Shown: piece by piece, positions 36,730 through 48,709 of the stretch
How positions within the stretch are numbered: position 1 is the first letter of the stretch
Layout of the letters: the number at the start of each line of letters is the position of its first letter
NCBI RefSeq assembly: GCF_949628215.1
Contig: NC_134279.1
Span: 15,483,541 to 15,547,540 of the forward strand
Length of the DNA: 64,000 nucleotides
Reading direction: 5' to 3'
Origin: Phalacrocorax aristotelis
Taxonomy: Eukaryota > Chordata > Aves > Suliformes > Phalacrocoracidae
Translations under genes and position numbers: made by a program
Notes under the pieces: generated by a model
Told to the model about the DNA's origin: nothing
Databases searched by the model: none
What the model saw: the letters and a program-made list of their open reading frames with translations, nothing else

Positions 36730-37095
36730 GGAGGATTTATTAAGCCAGAGTTGTAATTAGGTGGAGCTTGTCAGATGAAGGGGCGGAGCTTTAATTAGCT
36801 TGTAACAAGAAGGAGCTCGTACAATCCAGAGCTGGAAGTAGCAGGGGTATCTATTCTCCAGCGTGGGCAGTAGCTGGAGCTAAAATAACCTAGGGCTTCA
36901 AATAACCTGGTGGGAACATCTGCTACCTGGAGCTGAAATTACTTGAAGCACAAGTGTCCATCAGCCAGAGCTGTAAAAACCAGGAGCAGAAGCTGGAGCT
37001 GGTATTACCTGAAACTCAAAAGAAGCCCAAGCATCCATCTGTTGGAGCTGCAGTATAGGTGGAATGTCTATTAGCCAGAGGTGGAGTATCTCATA
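36730..37095. repeat. Degenerate tract of CCAGAGCTG-type repeats
   Basis: Variants of a short core (CCAGAGCTG, TGGAGCTG, GGAGCTGAAATTACC) recur about every 25-45 bases, together with recurrent ATCT/CATCTGYTA and ACCTGG pieces. It looks like an old, strongly diverged minisatellite next to the orphan CpG island. Confidence 0.5.
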
Positions 37096-37099
37096 TCCC

Positions 37100-39600
37100 A
37101 ACGGTGCAGTAGTCATGTTATCTGAAAAAGTGGGTTCATTCACCTGGTGTGCAAAACACCAAACTATGCACAGAGTGGAGGTATTTTGTTCATTTCATTT
37201 TTGCACAGAGATGGGTGATAGGTGGTAACTCCGCAAAGTTAGCACACCACACCAAGAAACTACAAGGTATTTATACAGTTAAATGTGTCAATAACAGCTA
37301 ATATTCACTCCCCTCAGCTAATACCTGGTTAATTTCTTTCTCACTTCACAATAAAGGTATAGCTCCCTTTAAATTTACCAAGCATGCTGAGAGAGTAAGG
37401 GGCTTATTTGAGTGGAGGTTTTTTCCTGGCCTATGGGTGTGATTTTTAGTATTATAATGAGGATAGTTTACCTAAAGGACACTTGGTTCTTATCAGCATC
37501 CCAATTAGTTGTTCTCTTTGACTTTATCACCCAGTTCTCAGTGTGTTCTGAGGCCGGATGTTCCCTTCTATCAGTCTCTGAGCTCTCTTCAAGGATAGAG
37601 TCGTAAAACAAATGCTTCCCTACCTCTCAGCTCCCTCCTCTGGCTGCCAAATTCTGTTTTGCCAGGCCTACATGGTTCATTGTTATTACTTAAAAGAAAA
37701 ATCTGTTTTCTTTGGGGTATCAGTCAGGGCTGTAATTTGGGGCAGGAGCTGAAATTCCAGAGCACCTGTCCTGCAGCATGACCCTGAAACCCCCGTGCCC
37801 CAGCCAGCAGCAAAGCCCCACTACCTCCAGCTCAGCCCTGATGGTGTGGTCAGGCTCAAGGCTGTTCGCTGCTTTGGGCACTCACCAGGCATCGCCTACA
37901 GCCCCTCGATGCTCCTTGGACGAGGTGAGCACTAGTGTCCCTCACCTAGGCTTGTGGCTGGCTGCTCTTGGCTCCTCACTGCACTGCCACAGCAATGCCT
38001 GCAAGGACAAGAGCCCTGTGAGGACCCAGGTCCCTGCAGGGGTCAGAGCTCTGTCCCTGGTCACAGTGGCCCAACCCCTGCATGAGTTGGGGGAGAAACA
38101 GCTCTGGAGAGGAGACTACCGTGACCAGGGATGCACAAAGCCACGGCATCCTGGCAGCCCCTGCCAGGATGGGCCAAGGTGGGGAAAGGCCCCAAGCAGG
38201 AATGACTGTCAGGGGATGCCATAAAAACCATCATGGTGGGATGGGAGATGGGGGGGCAGGGGGTCTGCGGAAGTCCATGGCACTGGGGACACAGGGCTCA
38301 CCTGTCACTGGAAAGGGGGGACCCCAGCACTGATGGTTGGGTAGATTTGAAGACCTTGTCCCCGGGTGCTCTTATTTTGTCCACAAGCTCCCAGAGCAGC
38401 AGGGCTGTTGCTGAACTGGCCACCCCAAATTATGCAGCTGCCTGCGCCACGGGGGGAGGCTCAGACCCAGCCTCCCATCCATTGTCTGTGCCTGACCGGC
38501 TGCAGGTGATGGGGACTTGGGACCAGCAGCCAAGAGTGAGCAGAGGTGACCCAGCACACCTGTGGGCCATGCACAGACCAGCACAGTGACATCTGTCCCC
38601 ACAGCAGACACACACACTTGTCAGCTCCCAGCTCAGGCTGTCACCATACCCACAGCTGCCTTCTCCTGCTTCTCTGTACACATGTGTTTTGAGTGTGCAA
38701 ATGCATTTGTACACAGTCAGTAGGGGCACAACTTCACCCCTTTATGCCAGGGACGTGACAGTGCTGCAGCCACTGCAGAAAATGCAATGGGAGTTGCGCA
38801 CAGAAAACAGGGCGGGAAGAATGAGGTGGGGGCTGGGGGGGAAGGTATTTTTGAATAAAACGCACCCCTGTTCTGAAGGTGCCAGGACAGAAGCACAGAT
38901 GTGCCAGAGCCTGAAGGCCCCGTGCAGCCCCAGCCCACCACCCATTCGGGGAAAAAAACCACCTTTTTCTGTTAAAAGCAACAGAACTTGAACCAATCTG
39001 AGCCAGCACTCGGCAGCTGCAGAGCCAGTTACCTCCTCCCTGTTCTTCACTATGGCAGGTACCAGATAAAGCCCTGCAACCCCCAAGCCCCAGCGAGGCA
39101 CAGATCGTCCCAGCTCTTCCACCACAGTGCATTACACCCAACACCCACAGCTCCAGGCCTCTCATTGCACAGAGCAGCACCTCCTGAGTGATGGACACCT
39201 AACAAGGTTTGTGCAGAGGAAGCTGAGTGGGACTGCGATTCCCACACTGTCACCATCACTCTGCTGCTGCTGTCTTCTGTGTCTCGGTGCTGGAGACAGT
39301 CTAGGTAGAAACAGAGGTGGGTTCAGTGCCTCAGGCCTCTCTGAGCACAGGGCGATGCTGTCACCAGCTTTGCACACTGCCAGTGTCCACGGAGAAGCTG
39401 AGCTGTCTGCAGCAGGCTTGGCTTTTGTTTTGTTTTATCTTCTCACTGAACTTTGTGGTCTGGTCTCATCCCAGCATGGGTCTGCAAGAGAAAGTCTCCT
39501 TTACCTGATAACATTGCTCTGACCGCACAGCATAAGAAAGTACAATGCTGTCCTCTGGTGCTGCAGGACACAGAGAAATAAATAACAACACACAGGCAGG
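37100..39600. other. No recognisable gene
   Basis: Upstream part AT-rich, downstream part GC-richer, with short overlapping open frames on both strands and no known motif. It forms the region beyond the poly(A) signal of the left PLAC8-like gene. Confidence 0.5.
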
Positions 39601-39616
39601 AAGACAAACTCTGCTG

Positions 39617-39622
39617 TTTATT
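39617..39622 (-). other. Poly(A) signal of left PLAC8-like gene
   Basis: AATAAA on the minus strand, about 430 bases after the stop codon, at the position homologous to the one in the right-hand copy. Confidence 0.7.
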
Positions 39623-40053
39623 GCTGGTGTTATCCAGGGAAGGGGGAAATCTACCACGATCAAGGCAAACCCCCTGCGGTGTGTTTCCCAAGGGCTGGGG
39701 CAGTGAAGACTCCTGCCTGCAGCAGCTCTGCAGGGTGCAGTGAGGATGGTGGCATCTGCAATGGTATAGAAGAGGAGGATCAGGGAGCAGGGCCATGCCT
39801 CAGCACAAAGTATATGTGTGTGTGCAATGTGTCTGTCTCTCCGCCCCCCAGTCTTGCCTCACTGGACCCAGGTGACGGGCCCTGAGCAGTTCCTCCATCC
39901 TGCAAGAGGTTCCCAGCAACATTTTGCTGCAGGACAGGTCACCCTTTCACCTGGCCATTGCTGTTTCAGTACTGCATCAACCCTGTGTCTTAAATCAGGT
40001 ACCAGTGGAAAGGGAGACTCTGGGAATCCACTCAGCTCTGTGCGGCAGTGGCC

Positions 40054-40956
40054 TTATAAACCAGCACCAGCACACCCAGCATACCAGAATATGCCCAGCT
40101 CCTTCCTCCGGTTGATGTCTCTCTTCAGCTGGCAGAGCGTGCACATGGGGCAGAACATAGTGGAGGCACAGTCACCCAGAATGGAGCCCTGCAGAGCAAG
40201 GGACATTGTATGAATAACGCCTTGCCATGTCAGCTTTTAAATCTTCCAGTTTTTCACCGTCAGCACCCCTGGGCAGCTCACCCCTGGGCCCCACAGCACA
40301 CTGCGGCTCATGCTTAGCAAGGGCTGGGATGAGGCAGTATGCAATGGAATTGCCTCTGGCTCACAGCAGGAGTGCAGATGTGTCCCTGGCTCCCTGCCTG
40401 CAGAGCTGCCCATGCAGCTCCCTGCTGCTGCTCTTCCCCTTAGGCATCCCTTTCTCCTTCCCTAAGCCCACACCCAGCACCCAGTGGGACAGGCCCTGCA
40501 GTTGGTCACTGACTGGGATGTTGTATCTGGTGCGGTAAAGTGTCCTCATGGCCACGCTGGAGCCACACAGGCAGCACTCATCCATGTCTGCGGCAACTTG
40601 GCACCCCAGGCAGCTGAAGCAGAAGGCTCCACAAATACCTGTGGGACACCAAGACAGGGGCTTGGCTGAGGGGTACAAAGAAAGAGGAAAGGGGGAAAAG
40701 CCAGCTGGGGATGTGGCCATCTGCTCCACCACTGGTACCCACAAAAGTGGGGTTTGCAGCAGAGGCGGTGCCCTGCTGGTTTGCAGCGGGGAAAACATCA
40801 GAAACATATCATGAGGCAACGTCAGGAATGAGGGGTACATATATACTTACACACGCTGAAGTCAGAGCAGCAGTCCATCAGACCCGACTGCCACTCTCCT
40901 GCCCGCGGGGCAGCTGAAAACTGGGGCTGGACCGTGATTACATGGTGAGAGGCCAT
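40054..40956 (-). CDS. PLAC8-family cysteine-rich protein, left copy (121 aa)
   Basis: Three coding exons: 40956-40851, 40638-40514 and 40188-40054. The ATG at 40956 lies in an exon whose acceptor is TTTCCTTCCAG at 40,996. The protein opens MASHHVITVQPQF, then has the Cys-rich PLAC8 domain (MDCCSDFSVCICGAFCF, CQVAADMDECCLCGSSVAMR, TLYRTRYNIP, CPMCTLCQLKRDINRR). Human PLAC8 has 115 residues and the same motifs. This copy is longer because the position of the right copy's stop is a tyrosine codon, which adds YAGCAGAGL. The family acts in myeloid and epithelial cells and in fat-cell thermogenesis; the biochemical activity is unsettled. All splice sites are canonical and no damage is seen. It could equally be called a cornifelin/PLAC8-like paralogue. 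Confidence 0.9.
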
Positions 40957-41659
40957 TGCCAGCTCAGCGTTGGGTCCCTCCAGGCAGTTTGTGGTCTGGA
41001 AGGAAAAGCCATCAGAGGAAGATGCTGCAGGTGTTTCTGAAGTGGGTATCTTGCTCAGGGTGCTGCATTCAAAGACAGAGAGGGCAGCACAGGTCCCTGA
41101 GAGGACCCTGTTGCCAGGGCACAGTCATCCCCACCACAAAGCAAGGGCACAGCACTGCCAGGAGCTGCCACTGTCCTTTGCAGCAAAGCCTTTTCCAAAC
41201 CCAGCCCCCCACCAAAGGCAGCAGCACTTCATCCCCCTGCCTATGCAAGTAAAATGCCTTTGTAGGAACAGAGGTCCTTCTGCTTCAGAACCTCAGTGCT
41301 TCACCATTTCAATCCTGTCTTCTCATCCCCAGTTCATTTTTCATCATTATCTGCTTAAAATATTTTGGCTTTTTGGTTTGGGTTTGGGTTGTGGTTTTTG
41401 TTTGGTGGTTTTGTTTTTTTTTTTTAATGTTTGCAGTCTCCTAAAGCTACTACAGCTCGGTCCTAGCTTTCTCAAGCTCTCAGTAGTCACCTTAATCTTT
41501 GCTTTGTTCCCTGAGCATCTCAGCCTGTTTGCTTCTCCCTCTCCCTTCCTTCTTCACCTGCTTTTTTAGCAGGCTTCAAGGCAGCAGGTTTTCCTTTTTC
41601 TTTCCATCACCCTAAGCTCAGTCACCAGTTTCCACCCCTCCTCCACTTGCCTGTCTGTG

Positions 41660-41706
41660 CCAGTACCTCATTCTCATCTTCATCCCCATCCTCATCCTCA
41701 TCTTCC
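41660..41706. repeat. TCATCC/TCATCT simple repeat
   Basis: Imperfect six-base repeats (CTCATCTTCATCCCCATCCTC). Confidence 0.7.
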
Positions 41707-41844
41707 TTGGTTCCCTGGGGCCACCATGGCCCCTGGAGCCCTGCTCCTGTCCATCCTTCCCCAGTGAAGGACTGCAGCCTCTGGGAGCAGCAGAGCTCCT
41801 GCTCCACAGCACCATCCCCAAACCCACCTGACCCATGTCGAGTG

Positions 41845-41898
41845 GCACCTCCATCTCCACCTGCACCTCCATCTCCACCTGCACCTCCATCTCCACCT
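41845..41898. repeat. 18-base tandem repeat, three perfect copies
   Basis: Three identical consecutive copies of GCACCTCCATCTCCACCT with a partial fourth start. Being perfect, it is likely young or length-variable. Confidence 0.95.
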
Positions 41899-41999
41899 GC
41901 AGCCCCTTCCCTCCCCACTGCCCCCCTGCATGGCACCACCTTCTGCCATTCTCACTTCAGCTTTGGAGCTTTAATTAAAAAAAGTTAAAATAGAGGATG

Positions 42000-44900
42000 C
42001 TTCCATAGGAAGTCCCACACAGACACACTCCCTGCCCTGTGCCCAAGCTCGGCACTGCTCTGCTAAGCAGCACAGTGATGAGATGAAAGGGCTCCTGTGC
42101 TCTTTCAGCTACAAGGGCTCTCTCCTGCTCCCAGTGCACAGCCACACATCCTTTGCAAATAAATCATCAGCAGGAAAGCAGCCGGAGCTTTGGACCCCGT
42201 AACCACAGGCTGCTGCTCCTTTGCCTGGGAAGGGTCCCAGGGCAGCTCCCTGGGGAGGTCCTCTTCAGCTGCCACGTTCCCGCACAGTGAATGGGCACTT
42301 CTGCTATGGGCGTTATAGGTGTTTAACAGAGCACCTTCGGACAGTTCATGTCCTGCCTGCCCCTGCCCAGCTTTGACACATTTGTCCTGCCTGTGCAGGC
42401 AGCACTGCTGCCTGTCTGGGTGAGGGCCAGGGGTGGGGGGTGCCTGCTAAGCCTCCCCTCCCAGCCCTGGGGCTCCCTGCCCTTGTGTGACAAGGGAGCG
42501 CCTGAGTTTCGGGATGCTGGGAGGAGCAAGAACAAAAACAGGGGAAGCATTTACCTTTTGAAGCAAGGGATGGTGGCATTAATCCCTGTGAATTCTCTTA
42601 AAACTCTATTAAGGGAATGGGATTATTTTCACAGTAGAATTACACATCTACAGAGAATTTAAGTATTAAATACAAGTCCCCAGGAATACGATGGAATAAA
42701 TATATTACTATGCCCAGGACTCAGATTATGCCATTGAGTGTATTACCCACAGCCGACACCAGACAGATACAGGCTGTGACATTGCATTTGTATTGCCTAT
42801 TGTCAACAGGCAGCAAAGGGGTCAGTGGCTCTGCCAGCAGTTCCTGTGGCTCCCCATCACTTACAGACTGGCCTGGACACACCTCTGCTGTCAGACACAG
42901 CTTGTTGCTGTATGGCTGACCTGTGTCCCCTGGTAGTATATGGAGAGGAAAAGGGATGTTGAATTATGCCTTAAGAGGGAAGAAAGCTTGTAAAAAGTCT
43001 CCATGTGATTTGCTCATGACTTTTTGCAGCTTCCTTCAGGCCCCAGAAGCATGGCTGTGCTGACACTAGCTGAGACACCAGTATCTGCTCCCATTAGGTG
43101 AGGCACGGCCTTGAAGGGTGAAGCGACAACTGGTGGGATTGCCTCAGTTGCTGGCCCCTGCCTAGCATTAAAAGACAAGAGTGTTTTCCTGCTGCTACCA
43201 AACAGGGCTGTTAAGCAGCAAAAATGCTACTGTGCCCTCTCCTGGGCAAGTCACCTGGCTATTGGCAGGGATCTCTGGAGCGAGTGCAGCCAGCCCCACC
43301 AACCATGGGTGCAGTGGGGGTCACGGTGCCCACTGTCCCTCGCCAGACACCTCTTTCCCCAACCCTGGCCAGCTTTCCCTGCTTATTCATGCACGAGGCC
43401 CCAGGTAATTCCCACCACCTCTGCTGCTGATGTAATGCCTTATGGCATGCCAGAATGGCAGCCCCAGTGGAAAGCCTGGGTTCAGAATGATTTAAGAAGA
43501 AGCAGGAGCCAGGAGGGGCAGGGGAAGGGACAGACCATGGACAGGCCATGCAGTTGGAACACCAGGCAAGGACAGCTTGGGAGTATGAGAGTCCTATGCA
43601 GGGACAGGGATGCCCAGCAGCTTGCAGGACTGCAGGGACCACAGGGAGAAGTGTGTGCAGGAGCAGCAGCAGGAGAAGGTTTAGGGGCAGGACCCCACCA
43701 GCTTTCCATGCCAAAGGAGGTGCTCCCCAGCTGCCACCTAATGAGATTAACAGCAGCACATGGTGAAAGTGCAGCCAAGCAGTGCTCACTGCCACACACA
43801 CTGTGCCCTTGGCAGACAAGGCTGATCACAGACTTTCCCTTCCTCTCGCCAGGTATAAGCGCACCATGTCCCTGCACGGATGGAGGCTGCAGTGTGGAGC
43901 AGGCAGCAGCCTGGAGAAACCTCCATCGCGCACACATCTCCTGAGATGCAGCCCAGGCCCAGCACACCCAGCACATCACCCCGAGTGCCCCCAGATCTAT
44001 AGTTCCATGGCGGCACCAGCAGTGTTGGAACAGCTGATGGGAACAAAACGGATCCCGAGGTGCACACAGCTACATTTCACCAACAATCCAGGTCATAAAG
44101 GAGCATTTTGTTATGTATAGGCACATGGATATGTGCACAAACAATACAGTGCAAAAGCTGCTGTGCTTTATCTCTGCTGCCCACTTCTATTGATATGCCC
44201 TACAGCAGCATCTGCATGCTCTGGGTTAGCTCTGAAGTAGTTTTCCAGGTAGAAAACCTTACCTCTGTTTCCACCATTTCCCCTTTACCAGCAACACTGC
44301 TTCAGGCATGAGCAGTTTCCATAGTTTTGTACCACAGCTCCTGCTGAACAAAAGCCAAGCCATACATACCCACCAAGCCGCCCTTGTCCCAGGAGATGCG
44401 TGTCTTTTTCCTTGTTCTCATCTTTTATATGCTCTGGGTGCTCCCTGGTGAATGACCTCTGCTCCCTCTGACTAACAAACCAGATGCAGGCTTTGCGCAA
44501 TTGCAGCTTCCCTGCTGGAGACAGCTGGTTGCGAGCTTGCTGATGCTTCTGCCAGGCTCCTGCTGCCCCCCCCCACCTTCCCCCACCACAGCATCCTGCA
44601 GGCCCAGAGCCCCCATCGCTACCACCACTTTTGGTAGCGATTTTCACAGAAGGACAGTTTGCATTCAGGCTCTGGCACTGCCTTTAAGCAATCTGCTGCT
44701 GGAAGTACAGTGCCTTTCCTTATGTCTGACTATCAGCAAGAACTGACTGTAACTCCACTGGGTGACACAGGTGCTGCCTTGAGGTACAGCTACGAAATCA
44801 TACCATGCTGTAAGGGACTGAAAGAGTTAATGTTTCAGACATTGTAAAGTGGGGCGTAGCGAACTGCAGGTGGGGAAATTGATGGACACAGGGTGTGGGG

Positions 44901-46900
44901 AGTGTGTCACAGGATGTGCGGTTCCAGGTTCTGCTGTGCCTCACATACCAACTTGCTGAGGTCATACAAAGTTTATTTGAGGAAGAGGCTTATGACTACC
45001 TAAAAGACCCCTCGCGACCAGCCCTCACAATGGTGCCTGCACAGAAGATCATGAAACCTCTGAAACAGGAACCATAAAAGCTTATGGGAGGCATAACTGA
45101 AGGTGGGCCTTAGACTGTAAAAGACACTACAACACAGAGACTGCTGTGTGCCCATTACTGGAGAATCATCACGTCTGTTGTCGTTGGTGCTGGATCCAAG
45201 GGCGGTGATATCTCCCTCTTTCCCTCCCTCTCTCCCACCCCCTTTCTTTTCCTCTTTTATTACAAATATTCCTAGTAAGAACACCCACCATCAGTGCTTT
45301 TCCATGTTTTCAAGTTCAAGTTGCCTTTTTGTCCTGGATTTGGTTGGAATAGAGTAAATTTTCTTCACGGTAGCTAGGACAGGGTTATGTTTCGGATTTG
45401 TGCTAAAAGCAGTGGTGATAATGTGGAGATGTTTCAGTTGGGCTAAGTAGTGCTTACACTGGTCAAGGACCATGCTCTGCTGGGTGCACAAGAAGTTGGG
45501 AGGGGACATGGCTGGGACAGCTGACCCCAACTGGCCAAAGGGATATCCCATACCATATGACATCGTGCTCCACATATAAAGCTGTGGGAAGAAGGAAGGG
45601 GGGATGTTTGGAGTGATGGCGTTTGTCTTCATAAGTAACCATTACCCATGATGGAGACCTGCTTTCCTGGGGGTGGCTGAACACCTGCCTGCCCATGGGA
45701 AGTAGTGAATGAATTCCTTGTTTTCTTTGCTTGTGTGTGCGGCTTTTGCTTTACCTGTTAAACTGTCTTTATCTCAACCCATGAGTTTTCTCACTTTTTC
45801 TCTTCTGATTCTCTCCCCCATCCCACCGGGGTGGGGTGAGCGAGAAGCTGTGTGGGGCTGAGTTCCTGACTGGGGCTAAACTATGACACTTTTCAAGTTC
45901 TCTCTGCATTGAAATAAAATGTTTAATTGATGGTTCATGTCATTTCACCTTAATTTAGTCCAAGGGGATCATTAGAACCTTGGTTGCTCTCCTTCCTCCC
46001 CTCAGGTTGGGGAATGACACATGCTGTGCTGGGATGAGAGGGCAGCATGATATTTCTTCTCTCCCCTTCTCCACATTCCTGGCCTTTATCTCTCAGGCTA
46101 AAAATGCAGTTTTCTGTATTTCTAGGGATCATCCACAGAGGACTGTCTGGGCTACCTGGGGTTTAGGTGGGAGTGCTACAATGCAGACCCACCCTGCAGC
46201 ACTGACAGAGCCTCTACCTGCCCTTTACAAGGTTTGTAGTGAAGGTGAAGGCAGAGGACAAAAAAACTACCATATTTTCCTTAAAGAGTGAAGCTGGAGG
46301 AGATTTGTAAGGATCCAAAATCCTTTTGCATCTGTCTGAGCATGATGGAGAGAGGGTAGGTGTAACCTCCCCCTTTTGGATGGAGAGCATATCGCTAACA
46401 GCCCAGCACAGGTGGACGTGCTCTACCTGCCCATGGCCGGGAAGCGGCAGGGTTTGCCCATGGCAGGATTTGGCCAACCCACGACACAACCAGATTTTTA
46501 ATTGCAGGCAGGTGGTAATCCTTACATAGGGGAGCATGTCTGCAACACAAGACGTGGGCTGGTGGCATGCAGCCAAAAATCCCTGTGGCTTTATGTTCAG
46601 AAAGGTGGGACTGGCCAGCAGCCCTGGACGGCCACCTGGGCCACCACAGCAGGGGCAACTTGGCACTCGGTGGCCTGCAGCCATCGCCTGCCTGTGGGAC
46701 GCCCCAGCTCTGCCCTGGAGCAGAAGTCACTTTTCCAAGTTTTATAACTTGGATGACCAATGCTGACACTTATGTATTAAACATCATTTCTAAAAGCTGA
46801 GTGAATAACAAAATACTAGTGAAAATCTCGCTCTGCAATTGGCCCAGGGAAATCTCAGCTGCACCAGGGGTGGATGGAGCAGAAGGACGGGTGCTCTCAG
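42000..46900. other. Spacer between the two PLAC8-like genes
   Basis: No supported exon apart from the solo LTR at 45,330-45,888 and a pyrimidine-rich tract at about 45,205-45,262. A 277-codon open frame (43,111-43,944, plus) overlaps a 165-codon one on the other strand and has no recognisable motif. Non-coding first exons of the left PLAC8-like gene may lie here. Confidence 0.45.
45330..45888 (+). mobile_element. Solo LTR, avian ERVL-type, 559 bp
   Basis: It runs from TGTCCTGGATTTGG to GGGGCTAAACTATGACA. Inside are ACCATATGACATCGTGCTCC, then a TATAAA box, TAAACTGTCTTTATCTCAAC and CCATCCCACCGGGGTGGGGT, features of an LTR family I know from many birds. It is flanked on both sides by the same five bases (CTTTT at 45,325-45,329 and 45,889-45,893), the duplication length typical of ERVL. 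There is no internal sequence, so it is the product of LTR-LTR recombination. Confidence 0.9.
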
Positions 46901-46947
46901 GCGGTGCAGGAGTGACACGCACACAGACAGAATGGCAAACCCTGCTC

Positions 46948-46953
46948 TTTATT
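46948..46953 (-). other. Poly(A) signal of right PLAC8-like gene
   Basis: AATAAA on the minus strand about 400 bases after the stop codon. The surrounding 3' UTR (46,940-47,160) aligns with 39,605-39,800 of the left copy. Confidence 0.7.
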
Positions 46954-47351
46954 CATTTTACTACTCAGGAAAAGGGGAATCAACTTGCAATCAAGGCAAA
47001 CCCTCCGTGGTGCATTTTGCAAAAGCCAGGGGAGCAGTGACTCCTGCCTGCGGTGGCTCCACAGGGTGCAGCGAGGACAGCAGCATCTGCAATGGGATGG
47101 GAGAGGAGGGTCAGGGAGTGGGACTATGCCTCACCACACCATGTGTGTGCCCCCAGTCCTTCCTCCCCCCACCCTGCACGAGGTTGCCAGCAACATTTTG
47201 CTGCAGGACAGGTCACTCTTGTCACCTGTCCATGGTCATTTCCCTACTGCAGCGACCCTGTGTCTCACATCAGGCGTTGGTAGGAGAGACTCCAGGAATC
47301 GTTTGGCTGCTTGCAAAGGTGGCTTTATAAACCAGTGCTACCACACCCAGC

Positions 47352-48709
47352 TTACCAGAATATGCCAATCTCCCTCCTCCGGTTGATGTCTCTCTTAATT
47401 TGGCAAACGGAGCACACAGGACACCACATGGTGATACAGCAGTCAGAGCAAATGGACCCCTGTTAGGAAGAAATTGTTTAGGGAGACAGGCTTCCCAAAC
47501 GTCATGTTTTGGCCAAGAAAAGGTAAATCACATTGCATATTGTGTGCCCTTTGTTTCCTGGCTGGCTGCAGCATGCCGAGTAGAAGGCACTAAATAAAAA
47601 CTGGGGCTGGTGAACCCACACACAGTGGAAAAGAGGGAGCCCTTGCTGCAGGCTGCAGATCTTTTGGCTTCCGAGGTTAAGACTTGGGGGAAAAACACAC
47701 AGAGAAAGACACAATTTGGGCAAATGGGACTTGGGCCATGAAGGTTTGCACTGGGGATGGCACTAATCCCTGGTGGGAAGAAATCATTTCACATATGTAC
47801 TGTACATGAATGCCCACCTTTCTCCTGCATCTGATTACAGATGTTCATCTGTGCAACTGACAATCTATTCTTTAGTCTGCCCGCTATTATCTCAAACCTT
47901 TCCCATGTTTCAAAGATTGGGGATGGCATGGGGAAGCAGCAGCCGAGGCTCTGTGAGCCGCTGCGGTTGGCAGCAGCTGAAGGCAGGACATGTGCCCCCA
48001 GTGAAGGGTGCTGGGAAGGAGCTGTGTCCAATTAACATACGTTGTTGGACACCAGCCCAGGGATCAGCATGGCCGAGGGTGTCCCAATGCCTGTCCTGTG
48101 CTCCTGGCATCAGGCAGGATAGAAAAGTGAAAAAAGGGTGAGCAGAGAGCGCTGCTGCCCTGTGCTCGTCCCTGATGTGCAAAGAGAGGGGCCTCAGGGG
48201 CACCTCCGCTTTCAGCCTCACAGCACAGTGAGGGGGTGGGTTAACCACTGACCGGGATGTTGTATCTGGTGCGGTAGAGGGTCCTCATGGCCACGGTGGT
48301 CCCACACAGGCAGCACTCATTCATGTCCCCAGCCACCTGGCAGGCGAGGCAGGGAAAGCAGAACAACCCACAGCAGCCTGGCAGGGGGAGAAACAAAGCG
48401 ATGGGGTGAGGCTTTGCCTCCCTGCCTGGCACCGCCAGCATCGGGGGAGGAACCTAGAGGACCAAGCTACATGACTGTAGCTATTGCACCACCGACCCAG
48501 GTTGCAGGGGCACGAAAAGTGTCCCAAGAGGGTGTGGGACCCACTGCAGCACATCACTGCCAATGGCTGAGATGGGACTGCCTGAGGCACTCACAGACAC
48601 TGCAGTCGGTGCAGCAGTCCATCAGCCCGGTCTGCCATACGTTCCTCGAGGCACTCGGGACGGCCATGACGTACTGTGGCTGCACTGTCACAACAGATGG
48701 GGTGGCCAT
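47352..48709 (-). CDS. PLAC8: PLAC8-family cysteine-rich protein, right copy (115 aa)
   Basis: Three coding exons: 48709-48595, 48377-48253 and 47459-47352, in the same phases as the left copy. The start exon has an acceptor CTCTTTCAG at 48,724, so the leader continues in an upstream exon. The protein has the same length as human PLAC8 (115) and reads MATPSVVTVQPQYVMAV, WQTGLMDCCTDC, FCFPCLACQVAGDMNECCLC, TTVAMRTLYRTRYNIP, CQIKRDINRRREIGIFW. The middle exon differs from the left copy at 8 of 41 residues. Being nearest to COQ2, it is in the position of human PLAC8, but which copy is the orthologue is not decided. No damage is seen. Confidence 0.92.

Noticed and set aside
41618-41955. Frames rich in Met-Glu-Val or Asp-Glu-Asp repeats
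   Set aside because: They translate the six- and eighteen-base tandem repeats and have no other content.
43111-43944. 277-codon open frame on the plus strand, the longest in the window
   Set aside because: No known motif, low-complexity mix of Trp, Pro and Ser, another long frame on the opposite strand, and GC-rich sequence in which stop codons are rare. RNA evidence would be needed.
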